64,000 bases of DNA from Nitrosospira sp. (GCA_013821425.1 JACDGV010000016.1:1-64000); one strand, 5' to 3'. Counted from the first letter of the stretch, positions 1 through 8,491 are shown. Made by a program: numbers and translations. The notes: a model not told the origin generated them from the sequence alone.

Positions 1-195
1 TACCAGCAGTTGTTCGAGCAACATATACCTGAAGAGAGTATTAACGCAATCAGAGAGGCGACAAACAAAGCGTGGGTATTGGGAGATGAACGGTTCAAAC
101 GCGGTATTCGAGAGCAATTAAAGAGGCAGGTAAAGCCAGCGGCCAGGGGTGGGGACAGGAAGTCAGTTCAAGATCAATCGAGTCTGACCCCATAG
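1..195 (+). CDS. C-terminal end of a REP-associated tyrosine transposase (RAYT)
   Basis: Open reading frame entering from the left edge, of which 64 codons are visible, ending at TAG 193-195. The motif LGDERFKRGI followed by a basic stretch and RGGDRKS is typical of the C-terminus of RAYT / TnpA-REP proteins, single-copy relatives of IS200/IS605 transposases that act on REP palindromes. The catalytic HUH and tyrosine residues would lie upstream and cannot be checked. The family call rests on a short C-terminal motif, so it is moderately sure. The protein ends only 91 bases before the next gene's preferred start. Confidence 0.6.
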   Translation, partial: YQQLFEQHIPEESINAIREATNKAWVLGDERFKRGIREQLKRQVKPAARGGDRKSVQDQSSLTP

Positions 196-285
196 GTCTT
201 GACGTTCGGGAATTTCCCATCACCTCTCTTCCCCATAACAAGAATTAGAAGCACGAAACCCTCTACTCGACCAAGAAAAATAACT

Positions 286-1656
286 ATGTTGAACGCGAAG
301 GACACCGAACGGGTGCTCGAAAATGCTTTCTCCCTTGAATTCTTGCAAGCAACGCTCACACAAAAACTTAGCGAAGCGCCGGTCATGTATAAGGGGCCAG
401 CGAACATAACGCAACAGGGTGACGGAAGCCTCATATTAAAGCTCTATCATCTATATGAGTCTACAGACGAGCTTGTGAAAGATGCTAACGACCGGCTTTG
501 TGGAATAAAATTTCGACCCGGACTAATAATCGAAGATGAGCATTACTTCGATTTCGAAGGAGTGGACCTTTCTGGCTACATATGGACATCACCCCGTATA
601 TGGGTATCCGGGGACGTTAGCTTCCCCTGCAATGGCAAATTGGTAATGGCAACGCTCCAAAGAATCGAGACTCGTTGGAAGAGTGAAGTCAAACAGCAAC
701 CAGAAACCATTAATGCTCAAGTATATATTCCCGGTAAATTCTGCATTCCGTATACCAAAACTGAACAACGAGAGAATTCTATTTATCTATCTGTTTGCGA
801 ACTTAGCATAGCCGGAAGGCAGTGTGTTCTACAACAACATGATTCTCATCTTGAGATTATTGCTGACTTAACTGGTAAAGCAAATCCAGATGACCATCTT
901 GACCTCATCCTAGAGGGCCTAAGTATTGGCATTGGGTGCCGCCTTCACCCACTTTTGAAAAAGGTAAACGCCTTGGGGCAGCAAATCCAGGTAATCCACT
1001 CTCACGCCAAAAACGAGCGACAGCTAAAGTTGCCATCTCCTATACCTATATCGCAGCCGCATAATGCTACAAATCTCCAAGCCTTCCTTGACAGGTTCAT
1101 TGAGACCATTAGTGATCACCATTCGCCTCTTGTCGGCTACTGGTTTCGTGTACTTCAGGCATTTTCAAACGGTGTCGAGAATAGAGCGCTCGTTCTCACG
1201 ACTGCTATTGAAGGATTGGTAAAGCAGTGCTACCACGCCCTTGAAGCGCCTGACAAAGAATTTATCAAGCAATTAGCCGAGGCCGAACCTCTGATTGAGG
1301 ATTTGCCAGTTGAAATAGAACGTGCAAAAAAATATCTTAAGAACGCGCTGAGCAATGCCAAGAGAAATTCTCCGAAGAACTCCTTGTACGCGCTTGCGCA
1401 GACTAAACTCATCTCAGAAAGCATGGTTATCCGCTGGTCAAAGCTAAGAAACAAGTCAACTCATGCCGATGAATTAAAACTTAAAGCTCACGAACTTCAA
1501 GCTTTCCTTGACGAACTGAACGTTTGTCTTGAGTTATTCTATCGTCTGATACTTGGAATAATCGGGTATTCAGCTCAGATTGTTCAGTACTCAATCATAG
1601 GATGGCCGGAAACGAAACTTAACGTTGTCCTTACACACCATAAAAGGCAAGAATGA
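286..1656 (+). CDS. HEPN-domain protein, ApeA-like; possible abortive-infection RNase
   Basis: 456 residues from the ATG at 286. A TTG at 199 would add 29 residues but has no ribosome site, and the ATG is not well supported by one either. The N-terminal ~270 residues look like a beta-rich sensor region. The C-terminal ~170 are helical, with the HEPN signature R-N-K-S-T-H (RX4H, Arg388 and His393), the active-site pattern of HEPN RNases. The layout matches ApeA-type proteins (N-terminal ApeA domain plus HEPN), some of which give phage resistance by cleaving tRNA. No antitoxin gene is adjacent. The gene reads AT-richer than its neighbours and sits between a transposase remnant and a tRNA, which suggests horizontal acquisition. 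The HEPN call is fairly sure; the defence role is inferred. Confidence 0.65.
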   Translation: MLNAKDTERVLENAFSLEFLQATLTQKLSEAPVMYKGPANITQQGDGSLILKLYHLYESTDELVKDANDRLCGIKFRPGLIIEDEHYFDFEGVDLSGYIWTSPRIWVSGDVSFPCNGKLVMATLQRIETRWKSEVKQQPETINAQVYIPGKFCIPYTKTEQRENSIYLSVCELSIAGRQCVLQQHDSHLEIIADLTGKANPDDHLDLILEGLSIGIGCRLHPLLKKVNALGQQIQVIHSHAKNERQLKLPSPIPISQPHNATNLQAFLDRFIETISDHHSPLVGYWFRVLQAFSNGVENRALVLTTAIEGLVKQCYHALEAPDKEFIKQLAEAEPLIEDLPVEIERAKKYLKNALSNAKRNSPKNSLYALAQTKLISESMVIRWSKLRNKSTHADELKLKAHELQAFLDELNVCLELFYRLILGIIGYSAQIVQYSIIGWPETKLNVVLTHHKRQE

Positions 1657-2031
1657 CTGGGCTATCGGATATGATTCCAGGCATCTGGGCCCTGGTTTGC
1701 GGCGAGCCCCAGGCACAGTCATTTTTCCTCCCAATTATATGCAAATGTCATACTAATAAAAACAGCCCGTACTCTATCAGCACTACGTAAAACAGGGGGC
1801 GGGGGGCCAGATGCGATGGGTCCATAACCCCCTTCGCACTATTGGTGCCTAGGACGCACGAGATTTCTGCATCATCGGTGAAAATTGTTTGACGGAAAAT
1901 CTACATCAATAACACTTGCAGCGACCTACCCCTGGAGGATAGAAAAGCGTATTTCCTAGGAGGCAGAGTGCCCCCCGCGTGCCCCCATATTAATCAGGCT
2001 GATCAATATATGAGGTATGTTGTTGATTTAT
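1657..2031. other. Intergenic stretch between the HEPN gene and tRNA-Thr
   Basis: About 375 bases without a convincing gene. It holds C- and G-rich runs and, close to the tRNA 3' end, two GTGCCCCC motifs at 1968-1975 and 1979-1986. I see no integrase remnant long enough to call. Confidence 0.6.
1968..1986. repeat. Two direct GTGCCCCC repeats beside tRNA-Thr, possible recombinase arm sites
   Basis: GTGCCCCC occurs at 1968-1975 and again at 1979-1986, an 11-base (one helical turn) spacing, 46 bases from the tRNA 3' end. Short phased G/C repeats of this kind are found near attachment sites of integrases that use tRNA genes. Here no integrase is visible, so the role is inferred. Confidence 0.3.
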
Positions 2032-2107
2032 TGGTGCCGACACCAAGATTCGAACTCGGGACCTTCTGATTACAAATCAGCTGCTCTACCAACTGAGCTA
2101 TGCCGGC
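2032..2107 (-). tRNA. tRNA-Thr (anticodon TGT)
   Basis: Read on the minus strand, a complete cloverleaf of 76 nt including an encoded CCA (complement of 2032-2034). The acceptor stem starts GCCGGCA and pairs with TGTCGGC (one G-T pair). The D-loop region AGCTCAGTTGGTAGAGC, the anticodon loop TTTGTAA with anticodon TGT, and the T-arm GTTCGAATC are all present. The 3' end points toward the accessory genes at 1-1656, the usual side for islands integrated at tRNA genes. Confidence 0.95.
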
Positions 2108-2171
2108 GTGGGTGCAATTATAGAGAGTGGGAAGGAGCGGAGCAAACGCCGTGCAGGGGAACAACAGGAAA

Positions 2172-2600
2172 CTATTTGACGATCTGGAAGCGGCGCTTCT
2201 TGAGCGTAACTGCTGACGGGGTTTGCGTTAATGATTTGGGTTTTCCCGGTTCTTCGTCAGTGAATTCCTGCTGGATGGCGTCAGCCTCCTCTTCCAGCGG
2301 GAACAGGAAGCCTTGTGAGGTTTCCTTCGCAAAAACTCCCCTAACGGCACTGACCGGCACGGAAATTTCCCGCGAGACGCCGCTGAACCGGGCGGAAAAC
2401 TGGATCAAATCATTGCCGAGGGTCAGATGATATGCCGCATCATGGCTGATGTTGAGTATGATTTCGCCGTTTTTTACAAATTCTTCCGGTACGCGGGTCT
2501 GGGCATCCACCTTAACCGACAGATAGGGAGTGCAACCGCTGTCGGAGCACCATTCGTAAATGGCGCGGATCAGGTACGGTTTGGTCGATAGCTCCTTCAT
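2172..2600 (-). CDS. sspB: SspB, ClpXP protease specificity-enhancing factor
   Basis: 142 residues. SspB binds SsrA-tagged peptides from stalled ribosomes and delivers them to ClpXP. The N-terminus (STKPYLIRAIYEWC) and the beta-sheet core (HLTLGNDLIQFSARFSG) fit the family. The C-terminal tail is variable and ends with a basic segment rather than a textbook ClpX-binding motif. Its start overlaps the stop of the upstream sspA by 4 bases, so the two are translationally coupled, as in many beta- and gammaproteobacteria. Confidence 0.93.
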   Translation of the reverse strand: MKELSTKPYLIRAIYEWCSDSGCTPYLSVKVDAQTRVPEEFVKNGEIILNISHDAAYHLTLGNDLIQFSARFSGVSREISVPVSAVRGVFAKETSQGFLFPLEEEADAIQQEFTDEEPGKPKSLTQTPSAVTLKKRRFQIVK

Positions 2601-3196
2601 TTGCGCATTGCCTTCTCGGAAGCCGTCAGCGCATCAATAAATGCGGGCCTGCTGAAAAGCCGCTCGGCAAATTTCAACAGCGGCGCCGCCTGCTTGGGTA
2701 GTTGAATGCCGTAGTGATCCATCCGCCACAGCAATGGCGCAATGGCTACATCGAGCATTGAAAATTCATCTCCCAGCATGTATTTCTGCTTGGCGAACAC
2801 GGGCGCGATTACCGTGAGGTTATCGCGAATGGTGGCGCGTGCTTTTTCCGCTGTTTTTGGATTGCCGTGTTCGACCGCATCAATATGGCAGAAAAGTTCC
2901 TGCTCAAAGCGGTGCAGGAACAGCCGTGCCCGCGCGCGCATGACCGGGTCCGCAGGCATCAATTGGGGATGAGGAAAGCGGTCATCGATATATTCATTGA
3001 TGATGTTGGACTCATACAGAACAAGATCGCGTTCCACGAGCACTGGCACCCTGCCATAGGGACTCATGACCGCAAGATCTTCGGGCCTGTTGTGCAGATC
3101 GACATCAATGATCTGAAAATCCATACCCTTTTCGTACAGCACGATACGGCAGCGGTGACTGAACGGGCAGGTTGTGGCTGAGTAAAGCGTCATCAT
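2597..3196 (-). CDS. sspA: SspA, stringent starvation protein A
   Basis: 199 residues with a glutathione S-transferase fold: thioredoxin-like N-terminus (TTCPFSHRCRIVLYEKGM), the cis-proline region GRVPVLVERD followed by LYESNIINEYID, and a helical C-terminal domain. SspA binds RNA polymerase in starvation and acid stress and is not an active transferase in E. coli. It lies 54 bases downstream of petC on the same strand, so petABC-sspA-sspB may be one transcription unit. This arrangement is common in betaproteobacteria. Confidence 0.92.
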   Translation of the reverse strand: MMTLYSATTCPFSHRCRIVLYEKGMDFQIIDVDLHNRPEDLAVMSPYGRVPVLVERDLVLYESNIINEYIDDRFPHPQLMPADPVMRARARLFLHRFEQELFCHIDAVEHGNPKTAEKARATIRDNLTVIAPVFAKQKYMLGDEFSMLDVAIAPLLWRMDHYGIQLPKQAAPLLKFAERLFSRPAFIDALTASEKAMRK

Positions 3197-3250
3197 AACT
3201 TGTTAATTTCCAGCGTAATGGGAAGTGCTCCTTAACAGGTTAGAAAAGGA

Positions 3251-3988
3251 TCAGTGGATGTCTTTCCAGTATTCCTTTTTCAAGGCATACGTCAATCCCA
3301 GCAGGACGAACAGAAAGAGCATCACAATGATTCCGAGTTGCACGCGCTTCGCGGCTGCCGGTTCACCCACATAAACCAGAAAATTTACCAGGTCGGCGAC
3401 ATATGAATCGTATTCGGCTTTCGAAAGCGTGCCCGGTTTTTCCACTTCCAGTTCCTTTATTTCTTGCTCGCCGCCGTGGCCATCGTCTGCAGTCTTTACC
3501 GTCACCGATTGCACTCCCTGTAATTCGAAGAGTACGTGCGGCATGGCAACTTTATCGAACAGCAGGTTATTCCAGCCCGTGGCGGTCGACTCATCCCGAT
3601 AAAATTTGCGAAGATATGTGTACAGCCAATCCGGGCCACGAGAACGAGCGATCACCGAGAGATCGGGGGGCGCGACGCCAAACCATTGGCTGGCCTCTTT
3701 TTTCGTCATGGCAACGGTCATCAGTTCGCCCACCTTTTGACCGGTGAATATCAGATTGTCCCTTATCTGACTTTCGCTGAGGCCGATATCCCGCAGCCGA
3801 TTGTACCGCATGTACTCGGCGCTGTGGCAGGTCAGGCAATAGTTGACGAACGCGTGTGCGCCGCGTTGCAGGGAAAGCTTATCATTCGGTCGGATTGGCG
3901 CTCGATCCAGTTTCATTTCCGGACCACTGGCAAACCCAACAAGTGGGACCAGGCACAATATACACAAAATATATTTTATTTTTCTCAT
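3251..3988 (-). CDS. petC: Cytochrome c1 of the ubiquinol-cytochrome c reductase
   Basis: 245 residues. An N-terminal signal peptide (about residues 1-21) leads to a periplasmic heme domain with the CxxCH motif C51-L-T-C54-H55. A later AMPHVL segment should hold the Met heme ligand. One C-terminal membrane anchor (about 217-237) is followed by KKEYWKDIH. It passes electrons from the Rieske protein to soluble cytochrome c. The start codon overlaps the end of petB by 4 bases. In an ammonia oxidiser this complex would sit between quinol and the terminal oxidase. Confidence 0.95.
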   Translation of the reverse strand: MRKIKYILCILCLVPLVGFASGPEMKLDRAPIRPNDKLSLQRGAHAFVNYCLTCHSAEYMRYNRLRDIGLSESQIRDNLIFTGQKVGELMTVAMTKKEASQWFGVAPPDLSVIARSRGPDWLYTYLRKFYRDESTATGWNNLLFDKVAMPHVLFELQGVQSVTVKTADDGHGGEQEIKELEVEKPGTLSKAEYDSYVADLVNFLVYVGEPAAAKRVQLGIIVMLFLFVLLGLTYALKKEYWKDIH

Positions 3989-5232
3989 CCTGTCACTCTT
4001 GTCGGTTCCGGCCTGGTTTTATCTATCTTGCTGTACCACGGCATAAGAACGAAGAATGCGAAGTATATTACCGTGAATATCTGTGCCAGCAATGTATACA
4101 GCGGCGTGGGCGACTGTGTGCCGAGCCACCCAAGCACAAACACGCTAATGACAAAAAGCGTCAGGGCAATTTTGAAATAAGGCCCTTTATACCGGATCGA
4201 TTTTACCGGGCTGCGGTCCAGCCAGGGCAGCAGGGCAAAGATCGCGACCGAACCGCCCATCAGCACGATACCCCAGATTTTTGCATCCACCCACAGGAAA
4301 TTGACGGTGACTGCTCTCAGCATCGAATAGTAGGGAGTGAAATACCATACGGGCGCGATATGATCCGGCGTCTGCAGCGTATTGGCGGGAATAAAGTTGT
4401 TGTACTCCAGGAAGTAACCACCCATTTCAGGCATGAAAAATATGATGCCGCAGAAAATAATCAGAAATACCACTACCCCGAAAATGTCTTTCACCGTGTA
4501 ATACGGATGGAAGGGAATGCCATCCAATGGAATATGCGTTACGGGATCCTTGATCGCCTTGATTTCTATGCCATCCGGGTTGCTCGACCCGACTTCATGC
4601 AATGCCACGATATGAATGAACACCAGTGCCACGAGCAGCACCGGCAGTGTTACCACATGGTAAGCAAAGAAGCGGTTGAGCGCGGCGTCCGACAGCATGA
4701 AGTCGCCCAATATCCAGTTCGAAAGGGTTTCACCTATCACCGGAATTGCGCCAATCATGCTGACGATGACCTGAGCGCCCCAGTAGGACATCTGCCCCCA
4801 TGGCAGAATGTACCCGGTAAACGCAAGCATCATCAGGACGAAAAAAATCCCCATGCCGATGAGCCAGAGGAGTTCGCGCGGCTTGCGATAGGAGCCATAC
4901 ATCATCCCGCGGAACATGTGCAGGTAGACGACCACAAAGAACATGGATGCGCCGGTAGAATGCATGTATCGGATCAGCCAGCCGAAATCCACGTCCCGCA
5001 TGATATATTCCACAGAGGCGAAAGCCATGCTGGCGTCCGGCTTGTAGTTCATGGTGAGGAAAATGCCGGTGAGTAGCTGATTCACCAGCACGAGTACGGC
5101 GAGCGAGCCGAAGTAGTACCAGAAATTAAAGTTCTTGGGCGCGTAGTATTCGGTAAGATGAGCCTTCCAGGTGGAAGTCATCGGAAAACGCGCGTCTATC
5201 CAGTCGGCCATTGACGCCAGTCGCTTGCTCAT
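3985..5232 (-). CDS. petB: Cytochrome b of the bc1 complex
   Basis: 415 residues, with multiple membrane segments and paired heme-ligand histidines in helices B and D (for example RYMHSTGASMFFVVVYLHMFRG, given only in part here as RYMHSTGA and YLHMFRG, and FFAYHVVTLPVLL). The Qo-site motif, PEWY in many organisms, reads PVWY here, a variant I associate with betaproteobacteria. Quinol is oxidised here and protons are released. The gene begins directly after the petA stop (TAAATG) and overlaps petC by 4 bases. Confidence 0.95.
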   Translation of the reverse strand: MSKRLASMADWIDARFPMTSTWKAHLTEYYAPKNFNFWYYFGSLAVLVLVNQLLTGIFLTMNYKPDASMAFASVEYIMRDVDFGWLIRYMHSTGASMFFVVVYLHMFRGMMYGSYRKPRELLWLIGMGIFFVLMMLAFTGYILPWGQMSYWGAQVIVSMIGAIPVIGETLSNWILGDFMLSDAALNRFFAYHVVTLPVLLVALVFIHIVALHEVGSSNPDGIEIKAIKDPVTHIPLDGIPFHPYYTVKDIFGVVVFLIIFCGIIFFMPEMGGYFLEYNNFIPANTLQTPDHIAPVWYFTPYYSMLRAVTVNFLWVDAKIWGIVLMGGSVAIFALLPWLDRSPVKSIRYKGPYFKIALTLFVISVFVLGWLGTQSPTPLYTLLAQIFTVIYFAFFVLMPWYSKIDKTRPEPTRVTG

Positions 5233-5838
5233 TTATGCGGCCTCCTTGCTATCAGCGCCGATCAACAACTGGTTATCGCTTAAGTAGGTGTGGGGGGGAA
5301 CGACGAGATTGGTGGGCGCCGGAACGCTCTTGTAGACGCGACCTGCCAAGTCGAACTTGGAACCGTGGCAAGGGCAGAAAAAGCCGCCCAGCCAGTCAGC
5401 GCCGAGGTCTGCGGGAGCAATATCCTTGCGATAAACGGGAGAGCATCCCAAGTGAGTGCAAACACCTTCGACCACCAGCAAGGCCGGCTTGATCGAACGG
5501 GTTGCGTTCTGGGCATATTGCGGCTGCTGCGGTTTCTTCGACGTCGGATCGGCAACCTCGCTGTCCAGTTTTTTCAGAGTCGCCAGCATCTCGGGAGTGC
5601 GGTTCAATATCCATACTACCTTGCCGCGCCACTCCACCAGAAGCAGCATGCCAGGTTCAAGCTTGCTGATATTGACCTCAACCGGAGCGCCCGCCGCCTT
5701 CGCCCGTTCGCTAGGCAACATACTCATCACGAAGGGAGTTGCCACCCCTATACTTGCAATTCCGCCCGCAACCGAGGTTGCGGCGATGAGAAAACGTCTT
5801 CTACTATTCGGTTCTTGTTTTTTCTCAAAATCTGCCAT
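5233..5838 (-). CDS. petA: Rieske iron-sulfur subunit of the bc1 complex
   Basis: 201 residues. It starts with a twin-arginine type N-terminus (NSRRRFLIAAT) that doubles as a membrane anchor. The two 2Fe-2S binding boxes, CTHLGC and CPCHGS, are both intact, followed by the proline-rich loop VPAPTNLVVPPHTYL. It is the first gene of the petABC operon, so the promoter should lie in the 5839-6205 gap. Confidence 0.95.
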   Translation of the reverse strand: MADFEKKQEPNSRRRFLIAATSVAGGIASIGVATPFVMSMLPSERAKAAGAPVEVNISKLEPGMLLLVEWRGKVVWILNRTPEMLATLKKLDSEVADPTSKKPQQPQYAQNATRSIKPALLVVEGVCTHLGCSPVYRKDIAPADLGADWLGGFFCPCHGSKFDLAGRVYKSVPAPTNLVVPPHTYLSDNQLLIGADSKEAA

Positions 5839-6205
5839 ATCTTGCAGTCCCGGTTTTCAGTCCGGACCTCTATAAAATTTATGAAAAACTTAACCATTTT
5901 AACATAGCAAGTATTGGAAAATAAAATATTCATTCAGAAAAACTTGTTTGGCGTGGGGTTTATAAATCGCTATAGATCAGCTTTTTACAGTGCCAGACCG
6001 GGTTGAATGGCCGGGTTTCGCTCACTGTTTGCTCCTCCGTACGGCCAGCCGGGTTAGCGTTATCGCATACCGGATCATTTGTATTACATTTATAATTCCC
6101 GTAAGCCAATAAGCCCGTAAGCCCGTAAGCGCAATCTCTGTTCCGGAACCCGCAACCGGATGACAAACTTGTGTGGCACATCAGTATATCTTTGGATTCA
6201 TCGCC
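5839..6205. other. Divergent intergenic region between petA and yacG
   Basis: 367 bases with no gene that I trust. The petA-proximal 120 bases are AT-rich and should hold the petABC promoter, though I could not fix a clear -35/-10 pair. The octamer CCGTAAGC occurs at 6099-6106, 6115-6122 and 6123-6130, a small slippage-type repeat upstream of yacG. Confidence 0.6.
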
Positions 6206-6391
6206 ATGAAACAACGCACCGTCACCTGTCCCCAGTGCGGCAACGCCGTCATCTGGGATGCGGCCAATCCTTACCGCCCGTTTTGTTCGGAGCGTTGCAA
6301 GATGATTGACCTGGGGCAATGGGCTGCCGAAGCCTACCGCGTGCCCGATACCAAAAAACAGGATGACGAGGCGTTAAAAGACGAGAAATAA
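6206..6391 (+). CDS. yacG: DNA gyrase inhibitor YacG, zinc-binding
   Basis: 61 residues from ATG 6206. An in-frame upstream start at 6173 would add 11 unrelated residues. The four zinc ligands are seen as CPQC and CSERC, followed by the family motif [11 protein letters not shown] and an acidic, disordered tail. YacG binds the GyrB C-terminus and blocks gyrase binding to DNA. Confidence 0.93.
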   Translation: MKQRTVTCPQCGNAVIWDAANPYRPFCSERCKMIDLGQWAAEAYRVPDTKKQDDEALKDEK

Positions 6392-6417
6392 AAAGTGATC
6401 GAACGCCGGGCTGCAAA

Positions 6418-6435
6418 GGAAGCCCTGAACAAGTC
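6418..6435. repeat. Solitary IS/MITE terminus
   Basis: An 18-base stretch beginning GGAAGCCCTGAACAAG is identical to the left end of the element at 38072-38397, and the match continues with two mismatches for seven more bases. No partner end is found nearby. It lies between the yacG stop and the end of the convergent Nudix gene, so it looks like a leftover end. Confidence 0.5.
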
Positions 6436-6457
6436 CCACGCGCAAGCTGCTTCAGCC

Positions 6458-7417
6458 TCAGCACGGCTTGATGCTGCCGTGCTTCCAGTCGGCTATACCT
6501 CGCATCAGGGCTATGCCATGGCTGCCATGCTCCCATGCCGTGGTTAAATCCTCAGGACGCAACCCTCCGAGGGCATATACGGGTATCGAGCAACCGCGGA
6601 TGAGCGACGCGAATTTCCGCCAGCCCAATGTCGCCGCGCCGGGATGGCTCAACGTCGGCAATATCGGACCAAGCACGGCAAAATCCAGTCCCAGCCCCTC
6701 GGCCCGGGAAAGTTCCTCTGCATTGTGACATGATGCGCCGCACCAGGCAAAATCGGGGCGCCTGGTCAGGCTCATCAGCTGTGACGACGGAAAATGTATG
6801 CCATCCGCCGCAACTGCACGGCAGAAATCGAGGCTGGCCGTCCCCGTGTTCACCAATACCTTTGCTCCATGAGCTTGCGCGAGATTAATGATTTGACTTG
6901 TAAAAGCCTCTAGCGCTTCCCGCGTTATCGACTTCTCCCTCACCTGAAGCAGCCGAACGCCTTCCTGCAACGCTCGCTCGATCTGTGCAAGCGAAACGTT
7001 TTCCTCTCCTGCGGCGTTGGTAATCGCATAAACAGGGGGCAGATCCAGCGCCCGCAACACGGGCGTATTAGCCGGCAGCATCGGCTCCACCCCGGCGCTA
7101 CCCGCAAATTGCCAGGATAGTTCCTGCTTCTCACAAGGCCTTGGCTCCCCACGCCATTGCATTACCCGGTAAAAATGAAGGCGAACCGTGGCGTGACTGT
7201 AAGTAAACGTACGCGTGATCCATGGATACACGTGCTCGACATTTATGGCCAATTCCTCCCGTAATTCGCGCCTGAGCGCATGCAACATCGGTTCATCGGA
7301 TTCTGCCTTGCCGCCGGGAAACTCCCAGTAGCCTGCGTAAGGCTTGCCCTTCGGCCTGCGGGCAAGAAGAAAGCTGCCGTCCGGGCGAGTAATCACGGCG
7401 GCGGCTACTTCAACCAT
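6458..7417 (-). CDS. Nudix hydrolase fused to a thiamine-phosphate-synthase-like domain
   Basis: 319 residues. Residues 1-130 are a MutT-type Nudix domain with a recognisable Nudix box (GGKAESDEP then RRELREELAI), expected to hydrolyse oxidised nucleotides such as 8-oxo-dGTP. Residues ~133-319 resemble ThiE: LLQVREKSITREAL, ADGIHFPSSQL, GPILPT and ALGGLRPEDL. The ThiE-type Asn-Asp pair is replaced by N-T-G (LVNTGTAS), so the second domain may not make thiamine phosphate. This fusion is known from beta- and gammaproteobacteria. The gene is convergent with yacG. Confidence 0.88.
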   Translation of the reverse strand: MVEVAAAVITRPDGSFLLARRPKGKPYAGYWEFPGGKAESDEPMLHALRRELREELAINVEHVYPWITRTFTYSHATVRLHFYRVMQWRGEPRPCEKQELSWQFAGSAGVEPMLPANTPVLRALDLPPVYAITNAAGEENVSLAQIERALQEGVRLLQVREKSITREALEAFTSQIINLAQAHGAKVLVNTGTASLDFCRAVAADGIHFPSSQLMSLTRRPDFAWCGASCHNAEELSRAEGLGLDFAVLGPILPTLSHPGAATLGWRKFASLIRGCSIPVYALGGLRPEDLTTAWEHGSHGIALMRGIADWKHGSIKPC

Positions 7418-7603
7418 TGTGAGAATAAGATATGGAGGAGCAAAAAGGAGTCATGAAGAGGCTTCGGTGGGCGTATTGCAATGCGCGAGTTCCAATGCAG
7501 GCGTAGGCGGCGCTGAACGCCCGTTATTCGTTGAGTTCCGTTTTTTCGCGGCCGCCAGAATAGGGGATTTAAGGAAGATCCGGTTTTTAACGGTCCGTAG
7601 AAG

Positions 7604-8491
7604 TCATACGCGATCCGGTTCTTCGTGCGCGTCTGTTTTCTGTTTTCCCGCCCAGTCACGCGCGAACTGCCATGCGATCCGTCCGCTGCGGGAACCCCGG
7701 CCCAGCGCCCATTGCAGGGCCGCCTGCTGCGCCCGGGGGTCCATTCCCTCGATGCCAAAGTGGATAAGCCAACGTCTTGCAATTTCCAGGTACTGGTCTT
7801 GATCGAACGGATGAAAAGACACCCATAGGCCAAATCGTTCCGATAACGAAATTTTTTCCTCGACCGTTTCGCTGGGATGAAGTTCGCCATCCACATGCCT
7901 GGTATCCAGATTATCCCGCATGGACTCGGGCATCAGATGACGGCGATTTGAAGTGGCATAGACGAGGACATTTTCCGAAGCAGTGGCGATCGAACCGTCC
8001 AGCACTACCTTTAATGCCTTATAGCCCGGTTCGCCGGACTCGAAGGAGAGGTCGTCGCAATAGAGGATAAAGCGTTCCGGCCGCCTGCATATCTGTTCGA
8101 CTATGTTGTGCAGGTCAGTGAGATCATGTTTTTCCACTTCAATCAAACGTAAGCCCGCGGCCGCATACCTGTTCAGAATTGCTTTCACTAGCGACGACTT
8201 GCCTGTCCCGCGCGCGCCGGTAAGCAATACATTGTTGGCGGGATGGCCCCGCACAAACTGATGGGTATTTTGATCTACCAGGTTTTTTTGGCGTTCGATG
8301 CCTCGCAATGCGTCGAATGTAATGTGATGAGGATGGTTAACAGGTTGAATGAAGCCCTTGGTGCCATGCTTGCGCCAGCGGAATGCCGCGGCGGCATTCC
8401 AGTCCGGGACGGGCTGATCATTACCAAGCAATCCCTCAAGACGGGAGAGTAAGGTTTCAGCGTGGTGGTATAGCTTGTCCCAATCGTTCAT
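7604..8491 (-). CDS. AAA-type ATPase, DUF815 family
   Basis: 295 residues. Walker A is GARGTGKS (about 92-99) and Walker B is near residue 145 (RFILYCDDLSFE). A short N-terminal arm precedes the ATPase core, and the remainder (SERFGLWVSFHPFDQDQYL) matches the DUF815 pattern of predicted AAA+ ATPases. The biological role is not established. In this region it follows upstream of the Nudix gene on the same strand with a 186-base gap, so joint transcription is possible. Confidence 0.85.
   Translation of the reverse strand: MNDWDKLYHHAETLLSRLEGLLGNDQPVPDWNAAAAFRWRKHGTKGFIQPVNHPHHITFDALRGIERQKNLVDQNTHQFVRGHPANNVLLTGARGTGKSSLVKAILNRYAAAGLRLIEVEKHDLTDLHNIVEQICRRPERFILYCDDLSFESGEPGYKALKVVLDGSIATASENVLVYATSNRRHLMPESMRDNLDTRHVDGELHPSETVEEKISLSERFGLWVSFHPFDQDQYLEIARRWLIHFGIEGMDPRAQQAALQWALGRGSRSGRIAWQFARDWAGKQKTDAHEEPDRV

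Noticed and set aside
3856-5076. 406-codon open frame on the plus strand opposite petB and petC
   Set aside because: It lies wholly antisense to two intact, well-known genes, and the product is rich in His, Gln and Arg as antisense frames of membrane genes tend to be.
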